Shown: in pieces, positions 1 to 8,226 of the stretch | How positions within the stretch are numbered: position 1 is the stretch's first letter | How the letters are laid out: the number at the start of each line of letters is the position of its first letter | Virus record (IMG/VR): IMGVR_UViG_3300005618_000021 | Span: 1 to 55,129 of that record | Reading direction: 5' to 3' (one strand) | DNA from: a virus | DNA: 55,129 nt | The notes under the pieces: model-generated | The model's input: the letters and a program-made list of their open reading frames with translations, nothing else | What the model was told of the DNA's origin: nothing | Database searches by the model: none | Position numbers and translations under genes: made by a program

Positions 1-1213
1 AGTCGCCCGCTTCAACCGGCCCTTCTGGCCCGACCACCGGTAACCGCTGCCAGGTCGTCCCGTCCAGGCTGTACTCCGTGCCGCGTGAGCCGGCCGCTTT
101 CAGGAACGAGTTCGCAGGTGCAGGCAGCGGGAACGTTACGCTGCCACCAGACTGCACCTTACGCGCGCCTGGCAGGATGGTGAACGGGGTAGCTGGACTG
201 ATCGCCACGTTGTCCCAGTGCCACGTGGCGGCCCTGCACGAGCCCTGCCAGCCCACTGTGGACGCACCCGCATCGCCGACACCCGGCCCGCATGGCTTGA
301 GCGGGTTATAGGCCCGCTGGTTCAACTGCACGATGCCCTCGTCGAACCGTAGCGGTCCTGCGGGAATGTCCGTATCGATCCAGTAGAAGTATGGATGAAA
401 CGGCGCACCCATGTCCGACGCTGGACGGAACCCCATGCGCAAGTGGGTCTTGCTCAACTCGATGATGAAGTGGTCCCTGCGCGCAGCCGACGTGTGCAGG
501 CCGTAGGTGGCCTGAATGTCCTGCCATTGGTGGAACCCGTCGAAACGCATCCCGCAGTAGTAGATGCTCGTGGACTTGGCGTAACTTAATGGCCCGCATG
601 CGCTCGAGAACGCGGGGATGAAGGTGTGCGCCGCGAACACATTGCCGCCACCTTGCAACTCGACCTGAATGCCATCTTTCGGCGTATGAAAGTCGACCAT
701 GTTCAAGGCCATCGGCGGCTCGAGGTCGGTTCGCTCGGGCGCGAACGGCAGGATCATGATGTCGACCCAGTCGCGCGAGCTGGTGCGTTCGGTCGACATA
801 TCCCACTCGAGCGTGGCCGTGCCATTACGAAAATCCATGAGCGCAGGCGGGGTCAAGTAGACGGCACCGTAGCCCGCGTTCATGCTGGTCATGATGTGGT
901 TCGAGCAGTCGAACGTCGTCTCACTAGCCAGCGTGATGAAATGGTTATGCACTGAGTTCGGTGTGCCGCCAGGCCAGAGGTCATCGGGCGGCTCGCAGTT
1001 CGGGCCGTGGTTTGCCCACATGGGCTCGATCGTGTCGTTATCATGCGCGACGATCGACACGTCCCAACCTGGCGGGACGTAGTGCACGGGCGCGCCAGCT
1101 TCTTGATCGAACGTTTCAAGAAAGGTAGTGGGCGGCGGCGTCTGAGCCGCCACGGGCAGCAGCACGACCGCGATCGCGGCCACGGCTACCATGCCTATAA
1201 GAAGGAAGCGCAT
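1..1213 (-). CDS. Secreted protein of unknown function, 5' part (crosses the window ends)
   Basis: A continuous reading frame runs from ATG 1213 to the window edge without a stop (404 codons). AAAGGAGG lies about 11 bases before the ATG. The N-terminus is a clear signal peptide: Met-Arg, then a hydrophobic stretch ending PVAAQ, then a Pro/Thr-rich linker. The mature part contains scattered Cys, Trp and aromatic residues and a region resembling secreted beta-rich carbohydrate-binding proteins, but no family is recognised. If the contig is circular, the frame continues through 55129-55077, giving about 421 residues and convergence with the integrase. The preceding terminator-like hairpin at 1266-1295 suggests it is transcribed apart from the late genes or by read-through. 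It could be a lysogenic-conversion (moron) product or a cell-wall-acting protein; this is inference. Confidence 0.75.
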   Translation of the reverse strand, partial: MRFLLIGMVAVAAIAVVLLPVAAQTPPPTTFLETFDQEAGAPVHYVPPGWDVSIVAHDNDTIEPMWANHGPNCEPPDDLWPGGTPNSVHNHFITLASETTFDCSNHIMTSMNAGYGAVYLTPPALMDFRNGTATLEWDMSTERTSSRDWVDIMILPFAPERTDLEPPMALNMVDFHTPKDGIQVELQGGGNVFAAHTFIPAFSSACGPLSYAKSTSIYYCGMRFDGFHQWQDIQATYGLHTSAARRDHFIIELSKTHLRMGFRPASDMGAPFHPYFYWIDTDIPAGPLRFDEGIVQLNQRAYNPLKPCGPGVGDAGASTVGWQGSCRAATWHWDNVAISPATPFTILPGARKVQSGGSVTFPLPAPANSFLKAAGSRGTEYSLDGTTWQRLPVVGPEGPVEAGD

Positions 1214-1256
1214 GCGGGGTGCGCCCTCCTTTCAGGATGACGAAGTACAATTGCGG

Positions 1257-1295
1257 AAACAAAATGCCCCCGCACCGCTTACGACGGCCGGGGGC
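1257..1295 (-). terminator. Probable rho-independent terminator of the leftward late operon
   Basis: On the minus strand a GC stem (CGGGGGC-type arms at 1266-1272 and 1289-1295 on the plus strand) is followed directly by ATTTTGTTT. This is the usual hairpin plus U-tract layout. It lies downstream of the lysis genes and the convergent HNH gene, and upstream of the secreted-protein gene at 1213. The loop is long (16 bases), which lowers confidence. Confidence 0.5.
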
Positions 1296-1318
1296 TGGCA
1301 CCGAAGGGAGAACCAACG

Positions 1319-1846
1319 ATGCAATCTCAGGCTACCCGAGCGGCTCGTTTCTGGGCGAAGGTGGCACGCGGCAACGATTGCTGGCTATGGCAGGGCGGCC
1401 GTAACGCGCGTGGCTACGGGATGGCCGCAAACGGCAAGAAAAGTGGATTCATACTTGCCCATAGGTTCAGTTATGAGTTGGCCTATGGATCTATCCCACC
1501 AGGGCTGCACGTCTGCCACCATTGCGACAATCCTCCTTGTGTTCGACCAGACCATCTCTTTGTCGGCACCGATGCTGACAACATCGCGGATATGCTGCGT
1601 AAGGGCCGTTACGGTCCTCCTCGCCCCGTATTACGCGGCGATGCCAGTTGGTCGCGAAACCATCTCAATCGGTTGGCACGCGGTGAATCACATGGCCTTG
1701 CCCGTATCACAGCGACTCAAGTGCTTGAGATGAGACGACTACGGGCTGAGGGCAAGTCACTTAGCGAACTCATGACCGCGTTCTCGATGAGCAAGTCTCA
1801 GACGTTTCGCATCATCACTCGCCAGGCTTGGGCGCACATTCCTTAG
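1319..1846 (+). CDS. HNH homing endonuclease with C-terminal HTH
   Basis: 175 residues. The N-terminal half carries the phage HNH_3-type layout: a WLWQGG segment, then HRFSYELAYG, then HVCHHCDNPPCVRPDHLFVGT, which supplies the metal-binding His/Cys and HNH residues. The last third (TATQVLEMRRLRAEGKSLSELM onward) is a resolvase-like helix-turn-helix, as often attached to homing nucleases. AAGGGAG precedes the ATG by about 9 bases. It is transcribed against the surrounding late operon and its last four bases overlap the end of the holin-like gene, which suggests a selfish insertion between the lysis genes and their terminator. Confidence 0.85.
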   Translation: MQSQATRAARFWAKVARGNDCWLWQGGRNARGYGMAANGKKSGFILAHRFSYELAYGSIPPGLHVCHHCDNPPCVRPDHLFVGTDADNIADMLRKGRYGPPRPVLRGDASWSRNHLNRLARGESHGLARITATQVLEMRRLRAEGKSLSELMTAFSMSKSQTFRIITRQAWAHIP

Positions 1847-1989
1847 GGCAGCAAGCTCGCCGCCGCATAAATTGCCAGGCCAATCGGCACCAGAAGCACT
1901 GGCCAGCCGGCACCAACGCCGAACGCTGCCAGAACAAACACGATTACGGCGACGAGAACCAGAGCGCGGGACACGGTGAATACGGGCAT
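1843..1989 (-). CDS. Small two-helix membrane protein, holin candidate
   Basis: 48 residues beginning MPVFTVSRALVLVAVIV; most of the length is two hydrophobic segments separated by a short Gly/Pro-containing turn (GVGAGWP). A strong AAGGAGAGG site lies five to six bases before ATG 1989. It sits directly downstream of two glycoside-hydrolase-like lysis genes. Size, topology and position fit a small holin or holin-accessory protein, but holins share little sequence, so the function is inferred from context. It is too short to be found by simple length cutoffs. Confidence 0.65.
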   Translation of the reverse strand: MPVFTVSRALVLVAVIVFVLAAFGVGAGWPVLLVPIGLAIYAAASLLP

Positions 1990-2022
1990 GAGTCCTCTCC
2001 TTCAATGGTGGTGTGTACACAG

Positions 2023-2676
2023 TCACGCTGCCGCTTTCCACATCTGCTCACGCGAAGTGCCAAGCAGGCCCATACCAGGCACCATTTGGTTGGTTGAGCA
2101 GAACCAGAAGGCTGCCTCAGATTGGCTACGCAGCATGCGCAGAAACGGCACGATTTGATCGGGTTCCCGGAACCATTCCGAAACCCAGACCGCCAGGTCG
2201 GGCCTGACCTTGCGGTACGCCGTGAGCAGCGTCTGCGCGGCCGTTGCAGACTTGTTGTAAGGATGCACGGCTACCGCGGCGCAGCCCTGTAGGTGTGGGC
2301 CAACCTGCTGCCACCACGTGACATCGCCCGACGCCATCCCAGCCGCGATCATTGGTAGGTCGGGATACGTCTCGCGATAGATGCGCCAATCCTCGATGTA
2401 CTCGGCTGGCGTCTTGGTCCAGCTCGACGCGCCGGTATTGTCAGGTTCATTGCCGATCTGGTGCATGTCGGCATCGGGCAGGATGTAGCCCGCCGACTCG
2501 CGCGCTACCACGCTCAGCACGTTGATCCCCGCGGCTCGACATCCAGTCACGTACTCGTGGATGGCGGGATCGTCGCGGCTTACCAGCCTGATCCACGTGG
2601 CGCCTAATCTCCGCAAACTGGTCGGGCTTGGTCTGCCACCGGGGTTAACAGGGTCAACATTGATTCCCTGAATCAA
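2023..2676 (-). CDS. TIM-barrel glycoside hydrolase-like protein
   Basis: 217 residues. The arrangement is that of clan A-like glycoside hydrolases: an N-terminal GINVDP strand, LGATWIRLV, then HQIGNEPDN near residue 75 (candidate acid/base Glu after Asn), and WVSEWF near residue 165 (candidate nucleophile Glu). No signal peptide is seen, so export would need the holin or display on the virion. The start overlaps the GH25-like gene by four bases. It may cut peptidoglycan, host surface polysaccharide or a glycan on the virion; substrate cannot be read from sequence. Confidence 0.65.
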   Translation of the reverse strand: MIQGINVDPVNPGGRPSPTSLRRLGATWIRLVSRDDPAIHEYVTGCRAAGINVLSVVARESAGYILPDADMHQIGNEPDNTGASSWTKTPAEYIEDWRIYRETYPDLPMIAAGMASGDVTWWQQVGPHLQGCAAVAVHPYNKSATAAQTLLTAYRKVRPDLAVWVSEWFREPDQIVPFLRMLRSQSEAAFWFCSTNQMVPGMGLLGTSREQMWKAAA

Positions 2677-3464
2677 GGTCGAGGGCCGACTTCCTGAGTG
2701 CGAACACGTTCCATCTCTTTGACGATGTCGCGGACTACGGTCTTCCGGATGCCACTTGGCCGTTTGGCTTCAGCGAGCAACTTGTCGCCCAGGTCGTCAG
2801 CCACATAGGCCAGCCCGTTGATCACACCGTCACAGTCAGGCATAGGCACCTCCCCATTGACAATCTCCGACTCGAGCATCACGTTCTGGTCGACGGGCGT
2901 TGATGTGTATTGGTGGGCCACCACGTTGCCACCGATGAGCGAACCTGGCACGATGCCGTAGTGGGCCAGCCACTGCTTGCGGTCAGGCCAGTAGTTGACC
3001 CCACCGAAGAGCAGATCAATGAAGTACCGCGACCAGTAGATGCCTGCCAGCGGGAGCCCGTGGTTGATAGCCCACGCGTCCAGCACCGCGAGCGCCCGAT
3101 TGACGTCATCAACTCGCTGTGCAATCGGAACTTGCCAGCCCGTGCTCTGGTTATCCTCGACGTCTAACCACGGCCGCATGTCGAGGTCGACATCGTCAGG
3201 AACGGTCGCCAGCCTGATCCGTTGATCATCTTCCACGGACTGGTCGCCCATGCGCCACGATGGGTCATGCCAGAGCCAGGTATAGATCCCGCAGTACTTC
3301 CCGTCCTCGTGGGCGGTTCTAAGTTGTGGCCCGGTGTAGCCAGTGGGCGCGGGTCGCGGGATCGCCTGAGCAATGATGAACTCGGCCTGCTGATATTCGG
3401 CCGTGTCGCGATACTGTGCGGGCATTCCGTTGAAATTTGAAATGTCCAGACCGTAAAGCGTCAC
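2673..3464 (-). CDS. GH25-like muramidase, putative endolysin
   Basis: 263 residues starting at GTG 3464, which overlaps the stop of the upstream gene (GTGA). The N-terminal LYGLDISNFNG strand, the WLDVED motif near residue 100 and the C-terminal-barrel AHQYTST...DQN segment are the usual landmarks of GH25 lysozymes, which cleave the MurNAc-GlcNAc bond of peptidoglycan. The last 60 or so residues are charged and helical, perhaps a wall-binding or oligomerisation tail. No signal peptide is present. Neighbouring holin-like and coiled-coil membrane genes make this the likely lysis enzyme. Confidence 0.8.
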   Translation of the reverse strand: MTLYGLDISNFNGMPAQYRDTAEYQQAEFIIAQAIPRPAPTGYTGPQLRTAHEDGKYCGIYTWLWHDPSWRMGDQSVEDDQRIRLATVPDDVDLDMRPWLDVEDNQSTGWQVPIAQRVDDVNRALAVLDAWAINHGLPLAGIYWSRYFIDLLFGGVNYWPDRKQWLAHYGIVPGSLIGGNVVAHQYTSTPVDQNVMLESEIVNGEVPMPDCDGVINGLAYVADDLGDKLLAEAKRPSGIRKTVVRDIVKEMERVRTQEVGPRP

Positions 3465-3682
3465 TTGGTGAACTCCTCGCGCCGTAGCCGCGTCACATCA
3501 CGACGCATCCAAACCAACCCGTTGAGCGCTCGTTGATCGGATACCAGCATTTCGTGTGCGCCACATATGCTGGTCCGCGCGCCCGTCAGAGCGTAAGTAC
3601 AAGCACAATTGCGGGCGACTGCATTGACGATCAGCAGGGTTTCGTCCTGATCGCCGGGGAAAACTGTCTGCGGGGCGACCAT
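3461..3682 (-). CDS. Small Cys-containing phage protein
   Basis: 73 residues from ATG 3682 (an in-frame TTG at 3709 is an alternative). A CACTY...ICGAHEMLVSDQRALNGLVWMRR layout resembles short phage proteins with a Cys-x-Cys...Cys-x2-His cluster found between tail and lysis genes, suggesting a bound metal. The stop overlaps the GTG of the endolysin gene, so the two are translationally coupled. Function unknown. Confidence 0.6.
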   Translation of the reverse strand: MVAPQTVFPGDQDETLLIVNAVARNCACTYALTGARTSICGAHEMLVSDQRALNGLVWMRRDVTRLRREEFTK

Positions 3683-3806
3683 CAGTCGCCATCTTTCTAT
3701 GGCTCGCAAACTGTCGAGCCAGTACCCGTCCCAACCGGGGCCAACCGGGGAACTCGCGTTACCGTGCCAAGGGGTTTAGTGTCTGCGAAACCTCCTAAAA
3801 GTGGAA
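3683..3806. other. Intergenic stretch with tandem 10-mer and an orphan Shine-Dalgarno
   Basis: About 120 bases lie between the coiled-coil gene and the small Cys gene. They hold a perfect tandem copy of ccaaccgggg (3731-3750) and, on the minus strand, an AGGAGG (3791-3796) with no usable start behind it. No gene is seen. Confidence 0.4.
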
Positions 3807-4343
3807 TTACCGGGTAAGTGCCAGGATGATCCCGCCGACGCCAAGCGCCATACCGATCACGGCAACTGCGATTGCCCAGGACGTGGCGATGCCCGTTCCC
3901 TTGCCTTCGCTGCGGTTGAACCGGTCGACCAATGAATCCAACTTCTCGGCCATCGCCGACAGCCGCGCCTCACTTTCTGTACGCGGCATCAACCGCGCCG
4001 TCTGATCCGCTAGCGCAGCACGAAACTCATTGACGCTATCGAACCGCTTCTCAGATGCCACTTCGGCCTTGCCCACGGCACGATCGGCCGCGATCAGGGC
4101 GTTGGACACGGCTTCCTTCTGTGCCTCGAACCGTTCCTCGAAGCGTCTCTCACCCGAGTGAAACATCTGCTCAACGGCCGTGAATCGCTGTGTATGTCGC
4201 TCGTCCAGTGCGGCTATGAGTTCGCGAACAGCCTCGATCTGGGCGGAGTAGTGAACGCGCCGTTCTTCTAACAATCGCTGAAGGTGATCGTGCAGCGTAT
4301 CGACGGTCCAGCCCGAGACGCTGCTCTCTGTTTCGCCAGACAT
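3807..4343 (-). CDS. Coiled-coil protein with C-terminal membrane anchor
   Basis: 178 residues. Residues about 15-150 are charged and heptad-rich (LQRLLEERRVHY..., ERFEAQKEAVSN), and the C-terminus is one hydrophobic helix (SWAIAVAVIGMALGVGGIILAL) with a short basic end. The sequence FRAALADQTARLMPR is typical of a widespread uncharacterised phage protein found between tail-fibre and lysis genes. It abuts the gene at 4344 without a gap. A role in lysis (antiholin or spanin-like) or virion-membrane contact is possible; nothing in the sequence decides it. Confidence 0.65.
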   Translation of the reverse strand: MSGETESSVSGWTVDTLHDHLQRLLEERRVHYSAQIEAVRELIAALDERHTQRFTAVEQMFHSGERRFEERFEAQKEAVSNALIAADRAVGKAEVASEKRFDSVNEFRAALADQTARLMPRTESEARLSAMAEKLDSLVDRFNRSEGKGTGIATSWAIAVAVIGMALGVGGIILALTR

Positions 4344-4667
4344 TTACAGAATCGCTAGGGCGCCCGTGTTGCGTACCACGATCTCGGGGCTGTCGGTCAC
4401 TCTGACGTACACGTCGTACAACGTCCCTTCGGTCAGGGTGATTACGCCGGTCGGCCCAACGAGCGCGCGGGCGTAGTACGTGACCGGCGACGTGCTGGTA
4501 TCGGTTTCCCAGCTCGCCGATTTCCAGTCGCCCGCGATCGGCGTCGCCCCGGTCAGGGGAAACGCCATCTCGAGGTTGTCCAGCGTGGGATCGATGGTCA
4601 GACCGTCTTCGACCGCGCCGATGGCGACACGTACGAACTCGGTGCTCAACGCGTCCTGAAAATGCAT
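4344..4667 (-). CDS. Probable minor structural protein
   Basis: 107 residues of beta-rich character (alternating polar and hydrophobic residues, WKSASWETDTS, YDVYVRVTDSPE) without Cys. AGGAGG lies a few bases before ATG 4667. It follows the large repeat protein in the operon and precedes the coiled-coil membrane gene. A small beta-sandwich attached to the tail tip or capsid is the most likely reading, but no family is recognised. Confidence 0.55.
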   Translation of the reverse strand: MHFQDALSTEFVRVAIGAVEDGLTIDPTLDNLEMAFPLTGATPIAGDWKSASWETDTSTSPVTYYARALVGPTGVITLTEGTLYDVYVRVTDSPEIVVRNTGALAIL

Positions 4668-4676
4668 CCGTGCCTC

Positions 4677-6773
4677 CTATTCCTTGGCCGGTCCAATCGT
4701 CCACCGACTGCCGAGCGAGCCTGACGTCCACGGACTGCCGGGGGTACCTGCCGTCCAGGGGCTCGCTGGCACACTCATGTCCCAATCAGGATTGCGTCGC
4801 GCCGTGGTGAACAGCACGATCATGTTGTGTGTCTCGGGCACGGTCAGGCTCTGTGCTCGCGGGTACGCGCGCGGCGGCAGATCGCTGATGAACGTCGACT
4901 CGCCGACGACCATCGCATCCTGACCGATCAGGTGCCGTTTGGTCAGGTCGAGGAAGGTGTAATCGCGAGCCCGCAGCGGACCGCGCGGTGGGCCTTCTGT
5001 CTCCTGGCTTGTTTGGCCTGCCGGCAGTTGCTGGTAGATATGGAGCGGCAGCGTCTGGAGCCATGTGTAATCACGTGCTCGAGCTGCGGCCTTCGGCGGC
5101 AGTGCGCTAGCGTCAGAACCCTTGCCGACAGGCTTGAGCGCCGCGGCATCCAGCCCAAGGGTGAAATTGACGCCTGGCTCGTAGAGGGTTGCGACTCGTG
5201 GGGCTGCATATGGAGGCCGATGCAGCCACTGGCTGCCGGCGACCATTGCGTCCGTACCGAAGAGCCAGAACTCGGTCGGATCGCTGTAGCTGTAGTCGCG
5301 CGCTCGTGGTGCCCCACGCGCTGGCAGGTTGTCTGTCGATTGCTGTCCAGCCGGGAGCGCCTGAACAACGGTCGTCAGACAACACAGGTTGATCGGCGGG
5401 ACGAATGAGTAATCGCGTGATCGGAGCGCGGTGATCGGAGCGAGATCCGTCCACTGCTTACCGACGACCATTGCGTCGGTGCCGAACAGCCAGAACTCGG
5501 TAGGATCAGCCCACGTGTAATCCCGCGCGCGGGGTGCTGCTGGCGACGGCGCCAGATCGAACCGTTGCTGGCCCGCAGTGACGGCATCCTGACCAACCAG
5601 GACCGGGATGAGCTCTTGCGTCCACGTATAGTCACGCGCACGCGTGGCGGCACGAGCAGGCAGCGAATCGGTACTCTGCGCGCCGTACGGAATCGGCTGA
5701 ACAATCGTGGCCAGGCACAGGTTGATCGGTGACGCAAATGTATAGTCGCGTGCCCGGAGTGGGCCTACTGGCGGGAGCGCCGTGCTCTGCTCGCCGGCCG
5801 CCATCGCATCCTGGCCAAGGAGCGTGAGCGGGAACGACTCGGCGAGTGAGTAGTCCCTCGCTCGAGCCGCGGCTAGTGGCGGTAGATCGAATGACTGCTT
5901 GCCTGCGTTGAGCGCATCGGTGCCGAACAGCCAGACTTCGCTAGGATCGAAGAACGTGAGGAGATCGACAGACCGCGATGCAATACGCGGCGGAAGGTCG
6001 AACGACTGATCGCCAGTCGCCATCGCGTCCTGGCCGACAAGCTCGGGAATAAGCGTGTTGCCAGCGTTGACGTCATACGTAGCCTGCCGATACGGCGCCC
6101 GCGCAAACGCAATCGGCCGGCGTGTATCGAGCGTCGCCTGCCCTGGCGGCAGCGTTGCAACAATCTGCTCGGGCAGGAACGCGCTACCAGAGTTGCCGTC
6201 GTAAACCGGGTAGCGAAACTCGCGCGCCAGGAATGCCGCAGGGCGCCGCGTGTCAAGCGTGCTCTGCCCCGTAACCATTGCATCCTTGCCCTGAAGAGGC
6301 AAAGGCGTGCCATGGACCTGGTGGAAATTCTGGGCAGTGAGCGCCGCGTGCTGTTGACGTCGAATAACGGCCGCCGGACGTGTGGTTTCCCACGTCTGGG
6401 CGCCAGCGTTTTTGGCGTCCTTACCGACGAGCGGACGCGGTGTGCCACTAACCTGATCGATCTGCCCAGCAATTTGGGCAACTGAACGCTGGGTTCTGCT
6501 CAGGTAGGCCGCAGGTCGACGTGTATCGAGTGTGCTCTGGCCAGGAGCGACGAAATCCTTGAGCAGCCAGTGCTCGGTACCGTCGGTGAAACCTGGCGCC
6601 TCTTTGGGTGCCGGCCGCCCAAGATAGTTTGGCGGCAGCGACAGATGCGATGCGCCAACCGGGCCACCACCACCGCTCAGCAGCGGTAGTGGTGCATCAA
6701 TCTGACCATAGTCCTGGCTAGTCTGCGCAACGCGTTGCTGACGATCGCGCAGACCACCCGGCTGGTAGGGCAT
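4677..6773 (-). CDS. Large tandem-repeat virion protein (about 15 units of 35-43 residues)
   Basis: 698 residues, almost entirely tandem degenerate repeats from about residue 55 to 660. The unit core reads GQDAM-x-x-G-x-QS-x-D-LPP-x-x-A-x-RARDYT[FW], with variants GTDAM, GKDAM and, in early units, TLDTRRPAA. Adjacent units alternate between a PTEFWLFGTDAM-type and a PINLC-type start. The C-terminus ends in three PWT/RWT-G-type short repeats. There is no signal peptide or membrane segment. AGGTAGG precedes ATG 6773. It lies among fibre and lectin-like genes, so an extended tail-fibre, whisker or capsid-decoration role is inferred. The family is not one I recognise. Confidence 0.75.
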   Translation of the reverse strand: MPYQPGGLRDRQQRVAQTSQDYGQIDAPLPLLSGGGGPVGASHLSLPPNYLGRPAPKEAPGFTDGTEHWLLKDFVAPGQSTLDTRRPAAYLSRTQRSVAQIAGQIDQVSGTPRPLVGKDAKNAGAQTWETTRPAAVIRRQQHAALTAQNFHQVHGTPLPLQGKDAMVTGQSTLDTRRPAAFLAREFRYPVYDGNSGSAFLPEQIVATLPPGQATLDTRRPIAFARAPYRQATYDVNAGNTLIPELVGQDAMATGDQSFDLPPRIASRSVDLLTFFDPSEVWLFGTDALNAGKQSFDLPPLAAARARDYSLAESFPLTLLGQDAMAAGEQSTALPPVGPLRARDYTFASPINLCLATIVQPIPYGAQSTDSLPARAATRARDYTWTQELIPVLVGQDAVTAGQQRFDLAPSPAAPRARDYTWADPTEFWLFGTDAMVVGKQWTDLAPITALRSRDYSFVPPINLCCLTTVVQALPAGQQSTDNLPARGAPRARDYSYSDPTEFWLFGTDAMVAGSQWLHRPPYAAPRVATLYEPGVNFTLGLDAAALKPVGKGSDASALPPKAAARARDYTWLQTLPLHIYQQLPAGQTSQETEGPPRGPLRARDYTFLDLTKRHLIGQDAMVVGESTFISDLPPRAYPRAQSLTVPETHNMIVLFTTARRNPDWDMSVPASPWTAGTPGSPWTSGSLGSRWTIGPAKE

Positions 6774-6784
6774 CGCCTACCTGC

Positions 6785-7525
6785 TTATCCCCTGCCGCGA
6801 GCGATCGGGAAATCTGGCCCGGCTAGTTTGCCAGTTGATCCAACGTTGTAGTGGTCGCGCGCTTGCTGATAGGTCAACGCCGTGTTGTAAATTGCGACCT
6901 CATCAATACGCCCCATGAACCCACGGAAGTTGCCGCTATCTCGGCCGATATAGCGCGTGGCGGTCACACTTGATCGGGATGGGAATGTCCCCGAGAACAC
7001 AGCGTTCCCATTCAGGTACAGGATGTACGTTGTGCCTGAGATGACCGCCATCACATGGAAGAGATTCAGCGTCAGATCGAGTGGCCATGTGCTGGCGTCA
7101 AATTGCGTTGGATACTGGTCCCCAGCAAATCCGATATAGGGATAGGCACGTCCGTTGAAGCTGTTCTGCCCCACGTTCAGCGAACAACTGCCGCCACTCA
7201 GACCCGAATCGTAGAGACACCCGCCCAGACTGTCGAAACACATCACCCAGCACTCGATCGTCAGGTCACCTGTAATATCCAGCACAGCATTGCTTGCGAT
7301 GCTGACATACGCCGTCGGCGGGATGTTTCGGACGTCGAAGGACATCGCACCGTTCGCTTCATTGACCAAGTCGGTGCCTGTACCTTGCGTCCCAACATAA
7401 GTGCCGTTCTGCTGACCCATCTCATCGACGGCGACCGAGTCGGTGGGGGCGGCTTCACCCAGCCGCCAATATGAAACAGGATTTGCGTCAAAAATCAGTT
7501 TTGAGTACAGCGTATTGATCGTCAT
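6785..7525 (-). CDS. LamG/concanavalin-like lectin domain tail protein
   Basis: 246 residues. The order PVSYWRLGE, then LTIECWV, then YLNGNAVFSG, then RYIGRD...FRGFMGRIDEVAIYNTAL is the hallmark of LamG/laminin-G-like jelly rolls used for glycan binding. ATG 7525 overlaps the stop of the upstream gene. It sits among tail-fibre genes, which fits a receptor-binding or virion-decoration protein that recognises sugar. The last 20 residues are a Gly/Arg tail. Ligand unknown. Confidence 0.85.
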   Translation of the reverse strand: MTINTLYSKLIFDANPVSYWRLGEAAPTDSVAVDEMGQQNGTYVGTQGTGTDLVNEANGAMSFDVRNIPPTAYVSIASNAVLDITGDLTIECWVMCFDSLGGCLYDSGLSGGSCSLNVGQNSFNGRAYPYIGFAGDQYPTQFDASTWPLDLTLNLFHVMAVISGTTYILYLNGNAVFSGTFPSRSSVTATRYIGRDSGNFRGFMGRIDEVAIYNTALTYQQARDHYNVGSTGKLAGPDFPIARGRG

Positions 7526-8223
7526 GGCGGTGGCATCATGAGCGGCGTGGTCATCTGGACGGCTGGCCCCAATCCTGGCGGGAGACTGGCTCCTCCTGCC
7601 GCAACTGACTGCAAAGCAAGTTGAAACCCTTTGACTGCTCCGCCGCTACCAGAGATATTGAACGTCGCGGCTCCAATGGTTGACGCTGTCGCTACCACGA
7701 GGTCTGCTACGCCAACTTCATTGCCAGCGGCATTCTGCCGAAAGGTATAGCCACCTGGCACAGCGCCGAACGACGAGATGGCGATGTAGTTGCAGAACGC
7801 GACCGCAGTGGTGTCTACGGTCGTCGTGATGTCAGTCGGGGTAGCGAACGTCTGCGAGCCGGTCGCAACTGTGCCTTCTGTCGGCGCAGTCGGAGCGTCC
7901 GGATCTAGCGGGTTTTCTCCGACAACGGCGCCCGAGTAAGCCAACATAATGCAATCGCGCCAGGTCGAAGCGAAATTGAACGTATAACTGGCCGGTTCTG
8001 AAGCCGCACGTTTCCACGCGATGTACATGTGAAACGAGTTCGCCGTGGCATTTGCGATGACGTTCCACGTCCCTGCGACATCAGTAACAGCACCCGTGGC
8101 GTCCTTGGACATGAAGAACAACAGAATGTCGTTGTCGGCTGTTCCTGCCGGAACGTTGCACGTGACATTGGCCCCCGTTGCTCCGCCTGCGTTCGCCTTT
8201 TGCCGGAACGCTGGGGAGGCCAT
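7522..8223 (-). CDS. Tail-fibre-like beta protein
   Basis: 233 residues, Ala/Thr/Gly-rich with beta-sandwich features (GTADNDILLFFMSKD, SYTFNFASTWRDC, FNISGSGGAVKGFQLALQS). Such sequences are common in phage fibre and adhesin subunits. The C-terminus is a Pro-rich tail (PPGLGPAVQM...MMPPP), perhaps a flexible linker. It is coupled to the lectin-like gene downstream by an ATGA overlap. A structural role is inferred from composition and position. Confidence 0.65.
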   Translation of the reverse strand: MASPAFRQKANAGGATGANVTCNVPAGTADNDILLFFMSKDATGAVTDVAGTWNVIANATANSFHMYIAWKRAASEPASYTFNFASTWRDCIMLAYSGAVVGENPLDPDAPTAPTEGTVATGSQTFATPTDITTTVDTTAVAFCNYIAISSFGAVPGGYTFRQNAAGNEVGVADLVVATASTIGAATFNISGSGGAVKGFQLALQSVAAGGASLPPGLGPAVQMTTPLMMPPP

Positions 8224-8226
8224 GCG

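Noticed and set aside
306-806. Leftward 166-codon frame near the left end
   Set aside because: Lies out of frame inside the signal-peptide gene, which spans the whole region with a good start and coherent protein.
5873-6481. Long leftward frame of 202 codons inside the repeat-protein gene
   Set aside because: Shadow of the 698-residue repeat gene; Arg/Ser-rich with no start signal, and the repeats explain its length.
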